Shown here: piece after piece, positions 17,038 to 26,265 of the stretch
Numbering within the stretch: position 1 is the stretch's first letter
Layout: each line of letters starts with the position of its first letter
From: UBA5359 sp002410925 [NCBI: bacterium UBP13_UBA5359]
Lineage (GTDB): Bacteria > UBP13 > UBA5359
Reading direction: 5' to 3'
Length of the DNA: 64,000 nt
NCBI GenBank assembly: GCA_002410925.1
Contig: DHPR01000033.1
Span: 62,001-126,000 of the forward strand
Program-made: the position numbers and the translations under genes
Notes under the pieces: model-generated
Told to the model about the DNA's origin: nothing
The model's database searches: none
What the model saw: only the letters and a program-made list of their open reading frames with translations

Positions 17038-17463
17038 ATGGATATCGAAGAGATTCAAAGGGCCTTAAATATTATGGATGATAACGGTTTAAGCGAGTTA
17101 TTTCTTCAAATCGGCGATACAGCTCTGATGTTGAAGCGTGATCTGCCGGTTCAGGAGGAATTGACGGCTTGCATATGCGAGGAGCCTGCGGATGTCGAAG
17201 CGCAGCCGGCTGAAACTCTTTCCGAAACCTCGATAAATGCCGGTATGGTGGGAGTGCTGCATTTAACCGATAAGCATGGCCTGCCTATTGTAACGGTAGG
17301 CGGGAGAGTATCTAAAGGGCAGACCGTCTGTGTCATAGAAGCTATGAAAATACGCCATGATATCAAGAGCGTTCATAACGGCGTGGTATCGGAGATTATT
17401 ACTCAGGACGGCGTCCCTGTAGAGTACGGGCAGCCGCTGATGATTATCAAACGGGAGGGATAA
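17038..17463 (+). CDS. accB: Biotin carboxyl carrier protein of acetyl-CoA carboxylase
   Basis: A 141-residue BCCP that carries biotin between biotin carboxylase and the carboxyltransferase in fatty-acid synthesis. The N-terminal helical region is followed by an acidic linker (40-65). The biotinyl domain begins near residue 68 and carries VIEAMKIRHDIKS. Lys104 is the biotinylated residue; the following Met of the usual AMKM is Ile, which is tolerated in the family. The thumb region is as expected. Start after AAAGGAGG. Unusually, a pseudopilin gene lies between it and accC. Confidence 0.95.
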   Translation: MDIEEIQRALNIMDDNGLSELFLQIGDTALMLKRDLPVQEELTACICEEPADVEAQPAETLSETSINAGMVGVLHLTDKHGLPIVTVGGRVSKGQTVCVIEAMKIRHDIKSVHNGVVSEIITQDGVPVEYGQPLMIIKREG

Positions 17464-17466
17464 GCG

Positions 17467-17847
17467 ATGAAACGCTTCTTTGATAAGCGCGGGCAGGCCG
17501 GGTTGACCTTTATAGGCATACTTGTAAGTATGGCCATACTCTTATTGCTGTTGCGATATTTTGTTTTTCCGGTCGGCACCACTTCTGCTGTAAAGACCGG
17601 TCTGCCGGAAGAGAGTCTGAAACGTGGCGAGGGCATCGTTTGCATGCAAAATTTGCGAAGCGTGCGCCAAAGCATCGAAGCATGGAAGGCTGGCAACGAT
17701 GGGGAGAACCCATTGTCGCTTGACCAATTGCCGGAGTATGGAAGAACGCCGGAGATATTCAAGTGCGCTGTAGGCAAAGAGACATATCTTTATGATGTGC
17801 AGACAGGTGCCGTCAAATGTCCTCACCCGGGACATGGCAGCTATTAG
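17467..17847 (+). CDS. Type II secretion/type IV pilin-like pseudopilin
   Basis: A 126-residue protein with a prepilin-like N terminus: a short basic leader, then G12|LTFIGILVSMAILLLLL. The processing Gly is at 12 and a single hydrophobic helix follows. The residue at mature position 5, normally Glu, is Gly17, as in some minor pseudopilins. The C-terminal part resembles short GspG-like proteins (CMQNLRSVRQSIEAWKAGND, IFKCAVGKETYLYD, CPHPGHG). It sits 3 bases after accB and 10 before accC. No secretion ATPase or peptidase gene is near. A role beside carboxylase genes is unexplained. Confidence 0.8.
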   Translation: MKRFFDKRGQAGLTFIGILVSMAILLLLLRYFVFPVGTTSAVKTGLPEESLKRGEGIVCMQNLRSVRQSIEAWKAGNDGENPLSLDQLPEYGRTPEIFKCAVGKETYLYDVQTGAVKCPHPGHGSY

Positions 17848-17857
17848 GGGGTAGCGG

Positions 17858-19207
17858 ATGTTTAAAAAGGTTTTGGTAGCTAACAGAGGCGAGATTGCAG
17901 TAAGAATCATACGTGCCTGCAGGGAGATGGGCATACGTACCGTGGCCGTTTATTCCGAAGCAGATATAGATGCTCTTCATGTCCAGGTGGCGGATGAAGC
18001 CATATGCATAGGAGCTGCGCCCTCTCGTGACAGCTATCTTCACCTGTCCAATATTATAAGTTCCGCTGTGATAACTGGCTGCGAGGCCGTTCATCCCGGT
18101 TATGGCTTTCTGGCTGAGAACAAAGGCTTTGCCGAGCTATGCGAATCCTGCCAGATAAAATTTATCGGCCCTCCTCCTGAAGTGATAGAGCGTATGGGTG
18201 ATAAAGCGGCTGCCAGGGCTGCCATGATCTCGGCCGGCGTTCCGGTTGTGCCTGGCACCATCAGCGGTATTAACGGCCAGCGTGAAATCAGAGAGCTCGT
18301 CAAAAAATGCGGACTGCCTCTTATTATCAAGGCTTCGGCAGGTGGTGGCGGGCGCGGCATGCGAATAGTAAGAAGCGAAGCTGAGCTGGAGAACGCATTG
18401 CGCATGGCGGGTAATGAGGCTGAAGCTGCCTTCGGTAACGGTGAAGTCTATGCAGAGCATTACATTGAAGAGCCGCGGCATATCGAAATTCAGATAATCG
18501 CCGACCAATACGGGCGAATTGTTCATCTGGGCGAGAGGGATTGTTCTATTCAGAGAAGATATCAGAAGATTGTGGAGGAAGCACCCTCTCCCGTATTAAG
18601 GCAATCTAAACGCATAGCCATGGGCAAAGCTGCCGTCAAGGCTGCCAGAGCTATCGGCTATGTCAGTGCAGGCACTATAGAATTTCTATTGGATAAAGAT
18701 GGTAAATTCTATTTTATGGAAATGAACACTAGAATCCAGGTAGAGCATCCCGTGACCGAACAAATTACAGGCATTGACCTTGTAAAGGCTCAGATCGCTG
18801 TCGCAGCTGGTGAGAAGCTTCCATTTTGCCAGGATGATATAAGTATACATGGGCATGCAATCGAGTGTCGCATCAACGCTGAAGATCCTGATAATGGTTT
18901 TTCTCCATCCACAGGGATTATAGAGAGGTATCATCAGCCTGGGGGGCCGGGAATTCGCGTAGATAGTTGTGTCGGCCAGGGCACGGAAATTCCTCCGTAT
19001 TACGATTCACTTATCGGCAAGCTGATTGCCTGGGGGCGTGATCGCAATGAAGCTCTTGCCAGAATGGAGAGAGCACTAGCGGAATATGATATAGAGGGCA
19101 TAAAGACCACCTTGCCGTTCCACAAAAGAGTTATGCGCAGCGAGGCTTTTCGAAGCGGTAATTACCATACCGGCTTTATTGAGAAGCAGATGAACGAGCA
19201 AGGGTGA
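17858..19207 (+). CDS. accC: Acetyl-CoA carboxylase, biotin carboxylase subunit
   Basis: An ATP-grasp enzyme of 449 residues, full length. It carboxylates biotin on AccB. Motifs in order: KVLVANRGEIAVRIIRACRE at the N terminus, HPGYGFLAEN, the glycine-rich ATP loop GGGGRGMRIV (about 164-173), ERDCSIQRRYQKIVEEAPSP, MNTRIQVEHPVTE with the catalytic Arg, and ECRINAEDP. The start follows AGGGGG. It overlaps the nusB upstream region. The carboxyltransferase genes accA and accD are not in this window. Confidence 0.97.
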   Translation: MFKKVLVANRGEIAVRIIRACREMGIRTVAVYSEADIDALHVQVADEAICIGAAPSRDSYLHLSNIISSAVITGCEAVHPGYGFLAENKGFAELCESCQIKFIGPPPEVIERMGDKAAARAAMISAGVPVVPGTISGINGQREIRELVKKCGLPLIIKASAGGGGRGMRIVRSEAELENALRMAGNEAEAAFGNGEVYAEHYIEEPRHIEIQIIADQYGRIVHLGERDCSIQRRYQKIVEEAPSPVLRQSKRIAMGKAAVKAARAIGYVSAGTIEFLLDKDGKFYFMEMNTRIQVEHPVTEQITGIDLVKAQIAVAAGEKLPFCQDDISIHGHAIECRINAEDPDNGFSPSTGIIERYHQPGGPGIRVDSCVGQGTEIPPYYDSLIGKLIAWGRDRNEALARMERALAEYDIEGIKTTLPFHKRVMRSEAFRSGNYHTGFIEKQMNEQG

Positions 19208-19212
19208 GTCTT

Positions 19213-19659
19213 ATGGGAAAAAGAAGCCGTGCCAGAGAGAGAGCATTTCAAATATTATTTCAGATCGATGTAGGATGCATTGATGCCGGTGAGGCAATCA
19301 AAAATACCCTTGGGGAAACACAGCTGTCTGAAGAGGCTCGCAATTTTGCCATCGCTCTCGTACAGGGTACATTGAAGCATATCCATGAACTGGATGAACT
19401 GATAGCCAAGCATGCCAGAGGGTGGACCATAGAGCGTATGGTAAACGTGGACAGAACTATTATACGGATGGCTGCCTATGAATTGCTTTATCATACCGAG
19501 GTTCCTTATAAAGTCACCATCAATGAAGCGGTTGAGCTGGCTAAAAAGTATGGGACTGAGGATTCCGGTCTTTTTGTCAACGGAATACTGGGTGGAATTA
19601 TCAAGACTTCCGATAGATTAAAAGAGAAAAACCAGGAAGCGGAATTCAGGCGCCGATAA
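19213..19659 (+). CDS. nusB: Transcription antitermination factor NusB
   Basis: An all-helical RNA-binding protein of 148 residues that, with NusE, binds boxA in rRNA leader transcripts. Diagnostic segments are RSRARERAFQILFQID at the N terminus, NVDRTIIRMAAYELLYH in the centre and VTINEAVELAKKYG with VNGILGGII at the end. The frame is open from a GTG at 19204, but the ATG at 19213 is preceded by AGGGTGA. It is the last gene of the aroQ-acc operon by spacing. Confidence 0.96.
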   Translation: MGKRSRARERAFQILFQIDVGCIDAGEAIKNTLGETQLSEEARNFAIALVQGTLKHIHELDELIAKHARGWTIERMVNVDRTIIRMAAYELLYHTEVPYKVTINEAVELAKKYGTEDSGLFVNGILGGIIKTSDRLKEKNQEAEFRRR

Positions 19660-19721
19660 TTCTGATCAGTAATCGGGATATGGAAAAGCGAAATATAGAG
19701 AAGTAAGTCGGTTGTTAAGCA

Positions 19722-21392
19722 TTGAGTGCCTTCAAACGAGTAATCAACAAGGAGTGGCGAAATTTCGGAAAGGCTTGCATAGGAAGCCTGAACTCTTTCT
19801 TCCTGGCTTGCAAACGGGCAAAAATAATCGCTCTGCTTCTTCTGGTTATACTACCCGGGCTGTTGCTCAGATTATACGGCCTTAAGTGGGGGCTTCCCAA
19901 CGAGAGGCATCTCTTCTCTTATCATCCGGATGAATTCTATATGGTGGGCGCGGTTCTCAACATGGATCCGCAGCATCTGAATTTTAATCCGGGGTTCTTT
20001 AATTACGGCACGCTCTTTATTTATCTGATGGCTATAGTTTCTGCTGTTGTTAAATTATTTGTTTTTCCTGAGACCAACGCCGGCGGCATGGCTCTGTATA
20101 TCCTTTCCGGTCGTATAGTGTCGGCTTTTCTAGGTAGCCTCAGTGTAGCTTTGGTCTTTTTTGCTGCTCAGCGTTTCGGCGGATTGAAAGCTGCCTTGAT
20201 ATCTGCTCTCTTTCTTACTTTCTGGCCGATGCATCTAATACATTCACATTTTGCCACTGTGGATATCGCAGCTGCTTTTTTTGTTGCTCTGACTCTTTGG
20301 CTCTGTTGCCGAATTTATGATGGTGAGGACAAGGCAATACTGTGGGCTGCGCTATCCTCAGGGTTGGCAGCGGCAACGCGTTACAATGCAGCCTTGGTTT
20401 TCGCAGCCGTTCCGACGGCTCTTTGCCTTCGTCCCCGGGAGTATGCAAAGCCGGATATACGGCGGCTCCTTCTTCTCTGCCCGGCTGCTTTGCTGGGTTT
20501 CTTTATCGGATGTCCGTATGCATTTCTGGCGCCGTCCGAGTTTATCCCGGCTGTCAAACATGCTCAGCAGTTGATTTCTTGCGGATTGGGTGACCTTTTT
20601 AAAGATACTCCCCCGGGTTGGATATACCATTTACAGACAAATTTTGTTTACGGTTTGGGATTACCGGCTGCCCTAACGGCGGTGTCGGCTGTTATATATA
20701 ACCTGCGCAGCAACCGGGGTAAGGTGCTTCTCCTGTGGGCAATGCTCTTCTATCTGCTCATCGGAGCGGCTCAAGTCAAATTTATGAGGTATCTGCTACC
20801 ATTGACGCCCGCTTTGGCAGTAGCATCGGGTCTTTTTGTAAAGCAGCTTCTTGATCTTTCCTGCGGCAAGCTGCGTATCCTCGTCATGCTTCCGGTGCTC
20901 TTTGTCTTGATTTATACAGCCCTTTATGGTCTCTCTTTTTCATTTTTGATGGGCGGGCCTGATGGACGTGACCTTATTGCCGATAAATTCAAGGATATTG
21001 AAGCGGGATCTTCAGTAGCTGTAATGAATATTCCTAATTTTTCTACACCCCCATTATTATGGTATAATGGCGGCAAGGTGGCGCCGGAGCTCTATCGGCA
21101 GTCTCTCAAGGAGTGCCGGCTAAACCCGGAGGTTGTCTCGTTTAATATCGACGATCTGCAGCGGTTGTCCAGCGATTATCTTGTTCTTTCCGAGTACGAT
21201 TATCGTGAGGTTGCCAGGCAATATCCTGAAAAATTTGCTGCTTGCATGTCAGCAATAAATAGGCAATATCGATTGACGTTGGCAGTTGCGGCTGTGCCAC
21301 GCCTGGGGCCATTGCGATTTAACAAAGGCTTTCCGCCGCATGATCTGTTGTACGCCTATCCTGAAACGCGTCTTTACCGTCGAAAGGAGTAA
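19722..21392 (+). CDS. GT39-like integral-membrane glycosyltransferase
   Basis: A 556-residue polytopic protein of the PMT/ArnT type (GT-C fold), which transfers sugars from a lipid-linked donor on the outer face of the inner membrane. After a cationic N terminus (1-33), the first helix is followed by HLFSYHPDEFYMVGAV; the Asp-Glu pair is the usual catalytic loop. About a dozen hydrophobic helices follow, then a soluble C-terminal part (about 430-556). No ATG is available; the TTG at 19722 is the only reasonable start and lacks a well-spaced ribosome site, so the N terminus is uncertain. Confidence 0.83.
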   Translation: MSAFKRVINKEWRNFGKACIGSLNSFFLACKRAKIIALLLLVILPGLLLRLYGLKWGLPNERHLFSYHPDEFYMVGAVLNMDPQHLNFNPGFFNYGTLFIYLMAIVSAVVKLFVFPETNAGGMALYILSGRIVSAFLGSLSVALVFFAAQRFGGLKAALISALFLTFWPMHLIHSHFATVDIAAAFFVALTLWLCCRIYDGEDKAILWAALSSGLAAATRYNAALVFAAVPTALCLRPREYAKPDIRRLLLLCPAALLGFFIGCPYAFLAPSEFIPAVKHAQQLISCGLGDLFKDTPPGWIYHLQTNFVYGLGLPAALTAVSAVIYNLRSNRGKVLLLWAMLFYLLIGAAQVKFMRYLLPLTPALAVASGLFVKQLLDLSCGKLRILVMLPVLFVLIYTALYGLSFSFLMGGPDGRDLIADKFKDIEAGSSVAVMNIPNFSTPPLLWYNGGKVAPELYRQSLKECRLNPEVVSFNIDDLQRLSSDYLVLSEYDYREVARQYPEKFAACMSAINRQYRLTLAVAAVPRLGPLRFNKGFPPHDLLYAYPETRLYRRKE

Positions 21393-21395
21393 GCA

Positions 21396-22295
21396 TTGAA
21401 CAAGGATAAGTTTATAGAGCAGTTAAAGAGTATGGGGGCTGAGGTGGACGATCTCCTTGATAAGATCCTGCCGCCTGGGGATGCTCGTCCCGAAGAGTTG
21501 CATCGTGCCATGCGCTATAGTGTTTTTGCCGGAGGGAAGAGGCTGAGGCCTTTTCTGGTTTTGCAGGGTGCCTTCGTAGGCGGTCTTCATTATCGGCAGG
21601 CTTTGCCGCTTGCTGCCGGGGCGGAGCTTATCCATGTCTCTTCACTGGTGCATGACGATCTGCCTTGCATGGATGATGATGATCTCAGGCGAGGCAAGCC
21701 GACCAATCATAAAGTGTTTGGCGAGGCTATGGCTCTTTTATGTGGTGATGCTCTGATAATGCTGGGGTTTGATGCTGCCGCAGCCAATGCGGAAATTGAG
21801 GGTGTGAAGGCAATAAGAGCTTTAGCGGCACTACGTGAATTGCATTGCGGAGTAGGTTATGCCGGTATGCTGAGCGGTCAGGCGATTGATATCTCCTTTA
21901 CCGCTTCAACGGCAACCCCAGAAACCTTGGATTATATTCATCGTCATAAGACAGGCTCTTTTATAACGTATGCGCTCAGAGCGGGAGCAGTTCTGTCCGG
22001 TTTGGCAGGTGAGGATCTCGATGCTTTAACCGGTTACGGGAATGATATGGGCCTGGCTTTTCAAATCACGGATGATATTCTGGATATAGTGGGGGATCCG
22101 GTGCTTCTGGGAAAGAGTATCGGCAGCGATCAGCGGCAGGACAAGGCGACCTATCCATCTCTTTATGGGCTGGATCAAGCCAAACGCCGTGTAGCTGATC
22201 TGGCCGAAAGCGGGCATGCGCATCTGGAAAGATTCGGCACGCAGGCCGATTCCCTGCATGCTCTGCTGGATTATATAGTCGAAAGAGATAGATAA
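21396..22295 (+). CDS. ispA: Polyprenyl synthetase (farnesyl/geranyl diphosphate synthase)
   Basis: A 299-residue trans-prenyltransferase that condenses IPP with allylic diphosphates. The first aspartate-rich motif is DDLPCMDDDD (about residues 87-96) and the second is FQITDDILD (about 224-232). GGKRLRPFL and the GQAIDI segment are also present. A TTG start is supported by a strong AAAGGAG site 6 bases upstream. It is followed at once by dxs, so isoprenoid precursor supply and chain elongation are co-expressed. Confidence 0.95.
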   Translation: MNKDKFIEQLKSMGAEVDDLLDKILPPGDARPEELHRAMRYSVFAGGKRLRPFLVLQGAFVGGLHYRQALPLAAGAELIHVSSLVHDDLPCMDDDDLRRGKPTNHKVFGEAMALLCGDALIMLGFDAAAANAEIEGVKAIRALAALRELHCGVGYAGMLSGQAIDISFTASTATPETLDYIHRHKTGSFITYALRAGAVLSGLAGEDLDALTGYGNDMGLAFQITDDILDIVGDPVLLGKSIGSDQRQDKATYPSLYGLDQAKRRVADLAESGHAHLERFGTQADSLHALLDYIVERDR

Positions 22296-22302
22296 TAACA
22301 AG

Positions 22303-24192
22303 ATGGAATGCATATTGAAAAAGATTACCGAACCGAGTGATATAAAGAAGCTGAATGCGCAAGAACGTGAAATACTTTGCCGGGAGATAAGAGAGCGCCT
22401 TGTTGAAGTCGTTTCCTGCAATGGCGGTCATTTGGCTTCCAATCTGGGAGTCGTGGAGCTCACGGTGGCCCTGCATACCGTTTTTAACACTCCGCAGGAC
22501 AGCATAATCTGGGATGTCGGGCATCAGAGCTACGTACATAAGCTTCTGACAGGGAGAAACAATGCCTTCCCTACTATACGCCGTGAAGGTGGTTTAAGCG
22601 GTTTTCCTAGACGCGATGAGAGTGAGCATGATGCTTTTATCGCCGGACATGGCAGCACATCCATATCGGCTGCGCTGGGCATAGCGGCCTCTCGGAGAAT
22701 AACGGGAAATACTGATAGGGTAGTGGCTGTTATCGGGGATGGCGCTCTGACCGGCGGCCTGGCTTATGAGGCATTGAATCAGGCCGGTCATCTCGGCTGT
22801 GATCTGATCATCGTTCTCAATGATAATGATATGTCCATCTCGGAGAATGTAGGCGCCATGTCGCGTTATCTTAGCCGAATCCGGCTTGATCCGGCGTATC
22901 AGCGTATCAAAGATGAGTTTGAACATATTATGAGCTTAACCGCCATGGGATCAGCCGTACTGCGCCTTTCCGAACGCTTCAAGGATCGCCTGAAGCGTTT
23001 GATGGTGCCTGGTGTCCTTTTTGAAGAATTGAATATAACATATATCGGCCCTCTGGACGGACATAATCTGGATGAACTGATTCCGGCTATGGAGAGAGCG
23101 CGCGCTGCCAAGGGTCCGGTAATGCTGCATACCGTTACGCTTAAAGGTAGAGGATATACTCCCGCTGAAGAGAATGCAACAAAGTTTCACGGCGCAAAGC
23201 CCTTTGTCATTGAGACAGGAGAATTTGCGGGCAAGCCGACCAGACCTACTTTTACCTCTGTTTTCGGCAATACGTTAACCGATATAGCGCATGAAAGGAA
23301 AGAGCTTATAGCCATAACCGCTGCCATGACCGGCGGTACAGGATTGGAAAGATTTGCCAAAGAGCATGAAAAGCGTTTCTTCGATGTCGGTATGGCTGAG
23401 GAGCATGCTGTGACTTTTGCCGCCGGCTGCGCTGCCAGTGGCTTGAAACCGGTGCTGGCTATCTATTCCACATTCCTTCAACGTGCCTACGATCAGATCC
23501 TTCATGATATCTGTCTGCAAAAGTTGCCGGTAATATTTGCATTAGATAGGGCAGGGCTGGTGGGTGAAGACGGGCCGACACATCAGGGTATCTTTGATCT
23601 CTCTTACCTGCGCCATCTTCCCGGAATGACGGTGATGGCGCCTCGTGATGAAGCGGAGCTTACCGCTATGCTCTATACCGCATTGGCTATCAGCGGTCCG
23701 GTGGCCATACGCTATCCTCGGGCTGAAGGCGAAGGGATAAGCTTTGATGCTGATTATCCGGCGGTCGAATTGGGCCGGGCGGAGCCATTGAAGCCTGGTG
23801 CCGGTATTCTGCTCTTGGGAGTAGGCCCCTGCGTCTGGGAAGCGATGAGAGCTGCTCACCGGTTGAAGCATGAGGGGATAGATGCGGCAGTAATGGATGC
23901 TCGTTTTGTCAAGCCTCTTGACAGTGAGGCCATAATAAATGCTCTGGCTGATTGCCACACGGTGATAACTCTGGAGGAGAATGTTCTTCAGGGGGGCTTC
24001 GGCAGTGCCGTAGCGGAGCTGCTGGCAGACAGGAATATTGATAGGCAGCTTATACGCTTGGGGCTGCCTGATACGGTTCCTATGCACGCTTCCCGGTCGC
24101 GGCTGTTATCGCTCTTTAATCTCGATGCAGAGGGAATATATACTGCGGTTAAGGAGGCCGTTGCAAGATGTGTTCAGACCTCTCTCGGTTAA
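22303..24192 (+). CDS. dxs: 1-deoxy-D-xylulose-5-phosphate synthase
   Basis: A thiamine-diphosphate enzyme of 629 residues that makes DXP from pyruvate and glyceraldehyde-3-phosphate, first step of the MEP pathway. It shows GGHLASNLGVVELTVALH, WDVGHQSYVHKLLTGR, the ThDP motif GDGALTGGLAYEALN, then VGMAEEHAVTFAAG (catalytic Glu), DRAGLVGEDGPTHQG and the C-terminal ITLEENVLQGGFGSAV. It starts 7 bases after ispA; the tlyA start overlaps its last 25 bases. Confidence 0.97.
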   Translation: MECILKKITEPSDIKKLNAQEREILCREIRERLVEVVSCNGGHLASNLGVVELTVALHTVFNTPQDSIIWDVGHQSYVHKLLTGRNNAFPTIRREGGLSGFPRRDESEHDAFIAGHGSTSISAALGIAASRRITGNTDRVVAVIGDGALTGGLAYEALNQAGHLGCDLIIVLNDNDMSISENVGAMSRYLSRIRLDPAYQRIKDEFEHIMSLTAMGSAVLRLSERFKDRLKRLMVPGVLFEELNITYIGPLDGHNLDELIPAMERARAAKGPVMLHTVTLKGRGYTPAEENATKFHGAKPFVIETGEFAGKPTRPTFTSVFGNTLTDIAHERKELIAITAAMTGGTGLERFAKEHEKRFFDVGMAEEHAVTFAAGCAASGLKPVLAIYSTFLQRAYDQILHDICLQKLPVIFALDRAGLVGEDGPTHQGIFDLSYLRHLPGMTVMAPRDEAELTAMLYTALAISGPVAIRYPRAEGEGISFDADYPAVELGRAEPLKPGAGILLLGVGPCVWEAMRAAHRLKHEGIDAAVMDARFVKPLDSEAIINALADCHTVITLEENVLQGGFGSAVAELLADRNIDRQLIRLGLPDTVPMHASRSRLLSLFNLDAEGIYTAVKEAVARCVQTSLG

Positions 24193-24980
24193 GGCTCGAT
24201 CTGCTCTTGGTTGAGCGCGGTCTTATGCCTTCCTGCGAAATAGCACGCAGTGAAATCATGGCAGGCAATGTTCTGGTGGATGAGATTAAGGTGCAAAAAG
24301 CCGGCCATCAGGTTCGAAGGAATGCTGATATACGGTTGCTGTCCAAGCCTCGCCGCTATGTCAGCCGGGGTGGTTACAAGCTGGAGAAGGCTTTGGATTA
24401 TTTCTCTATCGATGTTACCGGATTGACGGTGTTAGATGCGGGAGCCTCCACCGGAGGTTTCACGGATTGTTTGTTGCAGCGCGGTGCCGCCAGGGTTTAT
24501 GCCGTAGACGTCGGCTATGGCCAATTAGCCTGGTCGTTGCGTAATGATTCACGAGTAATCGTAAAAGAGAGAACCAATATCAGGCATCTTACTCCTGAGA
24601 AATTAGGAGAGCGTGTGGATATGGTGACAGCCGATCTGGCCTTTCTCTCTCTTACCAGGATCGCAGGCATATTGGCTGCTCTCGGCAGACCGGGAGCAGA
24701 GTATATATTTCTTGTAAAGCCGCAATTTGAGGTGAAAGCTGCTGATATAGGAAAACATGGCGTAGTACACTCCTTCCAGGCTCATGCCGAAGCCATTAAA
24801 GGTGTTGTATCGGCCGCTGCTGATGCGGGATTAGCGGCAACAGGTCTTACTTTTTCACCTATAAAGGGGCCGGAGGGAAATATAGAGTATCTCCTTTATC
24901 TTACCGGCACCGGCGCCGGTAAGCTCTCTCAGGCAGAGATAAATCATGCGGTAAATGAAGCTGAACAGACGCTGGCCTGA
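24168..24980 (+). CDS. tlyA: TlyA family 23S/16S rRNA 2'-O-methyltransferase
   Basis: A 270-residue protein with an N-terminal S4 RNA-binding domain (about residues 6-65, LRLDLLLVERGL and ARSEIMAGNVLVD) and a FtsJ-like Rossmann methyltransferase domain. The SAM motif is VLDAGASTGGFTDCLLQRG near residues 87-105, with DVGYGQLAW, DLAFLSL and the catalytic FLVKPQFE. The family methylates rRNA and affects capreomycin sensitivity in mycobacteria; some members are called haemolysins. The ATG inside the dxs 3' end has AAGGAGG upstream, so translation is coupled. Confidence 0.93.
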   Translation: MCSDLSRLRLDLLLVERGLMPSCEIARSEIMAGNVLVDEIKVQKAGHQVRRNADIRLLSKPRRYVSRGGYKLEKALDYFSIDVTGLTVLDAGASTGGFTDCLLQRGAARVYAVDVGYGQLAWSLRNDSRVIVKERTNIRHLTPEKLGERVDMVTADLAFLSLTRIAGILAALGRPGAEYIFLVKPQFEVKAADIGKHGVVHSFQAHAEAIKGVVSAAADAGLAATGLTFSPIKGPEGNIEYLLYLTGTGAGKLSQAEINHAVNEAEQTLA

Positions 24981-25060
24981 TTCCTTATCTTTTTCGGCAC
25001 AAAAAATGCGCTGCTCCGGAAACAGAAGTATCAATCGCCTGTTTCTTGGAGGTATAGCCA

Positions 25061-25600
25061 ATGCAACGGACCAAAGCTGTTCTGTCACTGATGCTCTTTC
25101 TAATCGGTTTTGCTGTGGGCTTCGACATACGCGATCCTCTTCCTGTAATTTTAACCCCGGAAAGTCCGCTTTATGCTTCTAAACTGGTTGCAGAGGAACG
25201 GGAGGTCAACAACGCCGGTATACCTTTAAAAAGGCTAGCCGTGTATGGCAGACTGATAATATTCAGAATCAATGAGATGGATGCGATATTGAAAAAGGGG
25301 AGACCTGATTATCTTAACTGCCTTTGCATGTCTTACTATAGAACGCTGCGTAGAAATAACGCTGATCTGCAGGAGATATATGCCGCGGGCAAATTGCCTA
25401 AAGAGAGAGCACTGGAGGTTCGCGAAAATCTGATAAATGGCAGGGAAAAGCTTGCTGGCATGGAGAATGGGGCCGCAGGCGAAGCTCGTATGCTATTGAA
25501 ACGAGCAATAGAGAGAACGGATAAAGCCATAGCAAGCATAGATAGTATGATGAAAGGTGTCGAAGTCGAGAAAATCAAATCAACCGACGGTTGGAATTAA
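25061..25600 (+). CDS. Exported hypothetical protein
   Basis: A 179-residue protein that begins with a signal peptide or signal anchor (KAVLSLMLFLIGFAVGFDI). The rest is helical and charged, with amphipathic segments such as ERALEVRENLINGREKLAGM and RAIERTDKAIASIDSMM. I recognise no family. It has a good GGAGG ribosome site. The flanking genes are tlyA upstream and, after a 171-base gap, the bifunctional-nuclease-like gene. It probably acts outside the cytoplasmic membrane; function unknown. Confidence 0.65.
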   Translation: MQRTKAVLSLMLFLIGFAVGFDIRDPLPVILTPESPLYASKLVAEEREVNNAGIPLKRLAVYGRLIIFRINEMDAILKKGRPDYLNCLCMSYYRTLRRNNADLQEIYAAGKLPKERALEVRENLINGREKLAGMENGAAGEARMLLKRAIERTDKAIASIDSMMKGVEVEKIKSTDGWN

Positions 25601-25716
25601 GAGGTGAGAGGGGGAGCGGGGCAGAATTGCAGATTAAGGCATGAGGACACCGATAATTCTCAAAATTAAATATGCGCCCTCTTAAGAAGGAATGTTATAT
25701 AGCTAAGTGGAATAGT

Positions 25717-25746
25717 TATAGTGATAGTGATAGTGAAGTGATAGTG
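25717..25746. repeat. Short GTGATA tandem repeat
   Basis: Four to five imperfect copies of the hexamer GTGATA lie just upstream of the bifunctional-nuclease-like gene. Such a tract can vary by slippage and would change the promoter-to-start distance; no functional evidence beyond position. Confidence 0.5.
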
Positions 25747-25771
25747 TTGATTGTTTTACGGTGATATTGAT

Positions 25772-26257
25772 ATGATGGAGCTATCAATAGAGAGTATCAG
25801 AGTGGACACAGTCACAAAACAGCCCGTGTTGATTCTCAAGGATACGGCGAGTGATAGATTTTTGCCTATATGGATAGGAATCTATGAGGCTACGGCTATC
25901 GCTATGCAGCTGGAGGGAATGAAGAGTTCCAGGCCTATGACTCATGATCTGGCGATGGGAATGCTGGAAAGCCTGAACGCCGATATAGATTCGGTATCTA
26001 TACTGGATGTTGATGAGGGTGTATATCGCGCTCGTATAAGCCTGAAAGCGGGAGGCAGCGTTATCGATCTGGACGCCAGACCCAGCGATGCTGTCGCGCT
26101 GGCTTTGCGAGCCGGCTGCCCCATATATGCCGGAGATAAATTGGCAAAAGAGATGCTGAGCGCTACCGCGGATGAAAAGAAGCCTGGCGATAAGAATACC
26201 GAGGCAGAGGAGTTTCGTCGTTTTTTGGAAGATATTAAGCCTGCGGATTTTCAATAG
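25772..26257 (+). CDS. Bifunctional nuclease (DUF151) family protein
   Basis: A 161-residue protein of the BFN/DUF151 family: PVLILKDTASDRFLPIWIG, ATAIAMQLEGMKSSRPMTHD and LDARPSDAVALALRAGCPIY are characteristic. Plant relatives have nuclease activity; the bacterial role is poorly known. The C-terminal tail is charged (DEKKPGDKNTEAEEFRRFL), perhaps a UVR-like interaction segment. The frame opens at a TTG (25751), but the ATG at 25772 (or 25775) is more likely, with only a weak GGTGAT site. The next gene begins 8 bases later. Confidence 0.88.
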   Translation: MMELSIESIRVDTVTKQPVLILKDTASDRFLPIWIGIYEATAIAMQLEGMKSSRPMTHDLAMGMLESLNADIDSVSILDVDEGVYRARISLKAGGSVIDLDARPSDAVALALRAGCPIYAGDKLAKEMLSATADEKKPGDKNTEAEEFRRFLEDIKPADFQ

Positions 26258-26265
26258 GTGATTAA

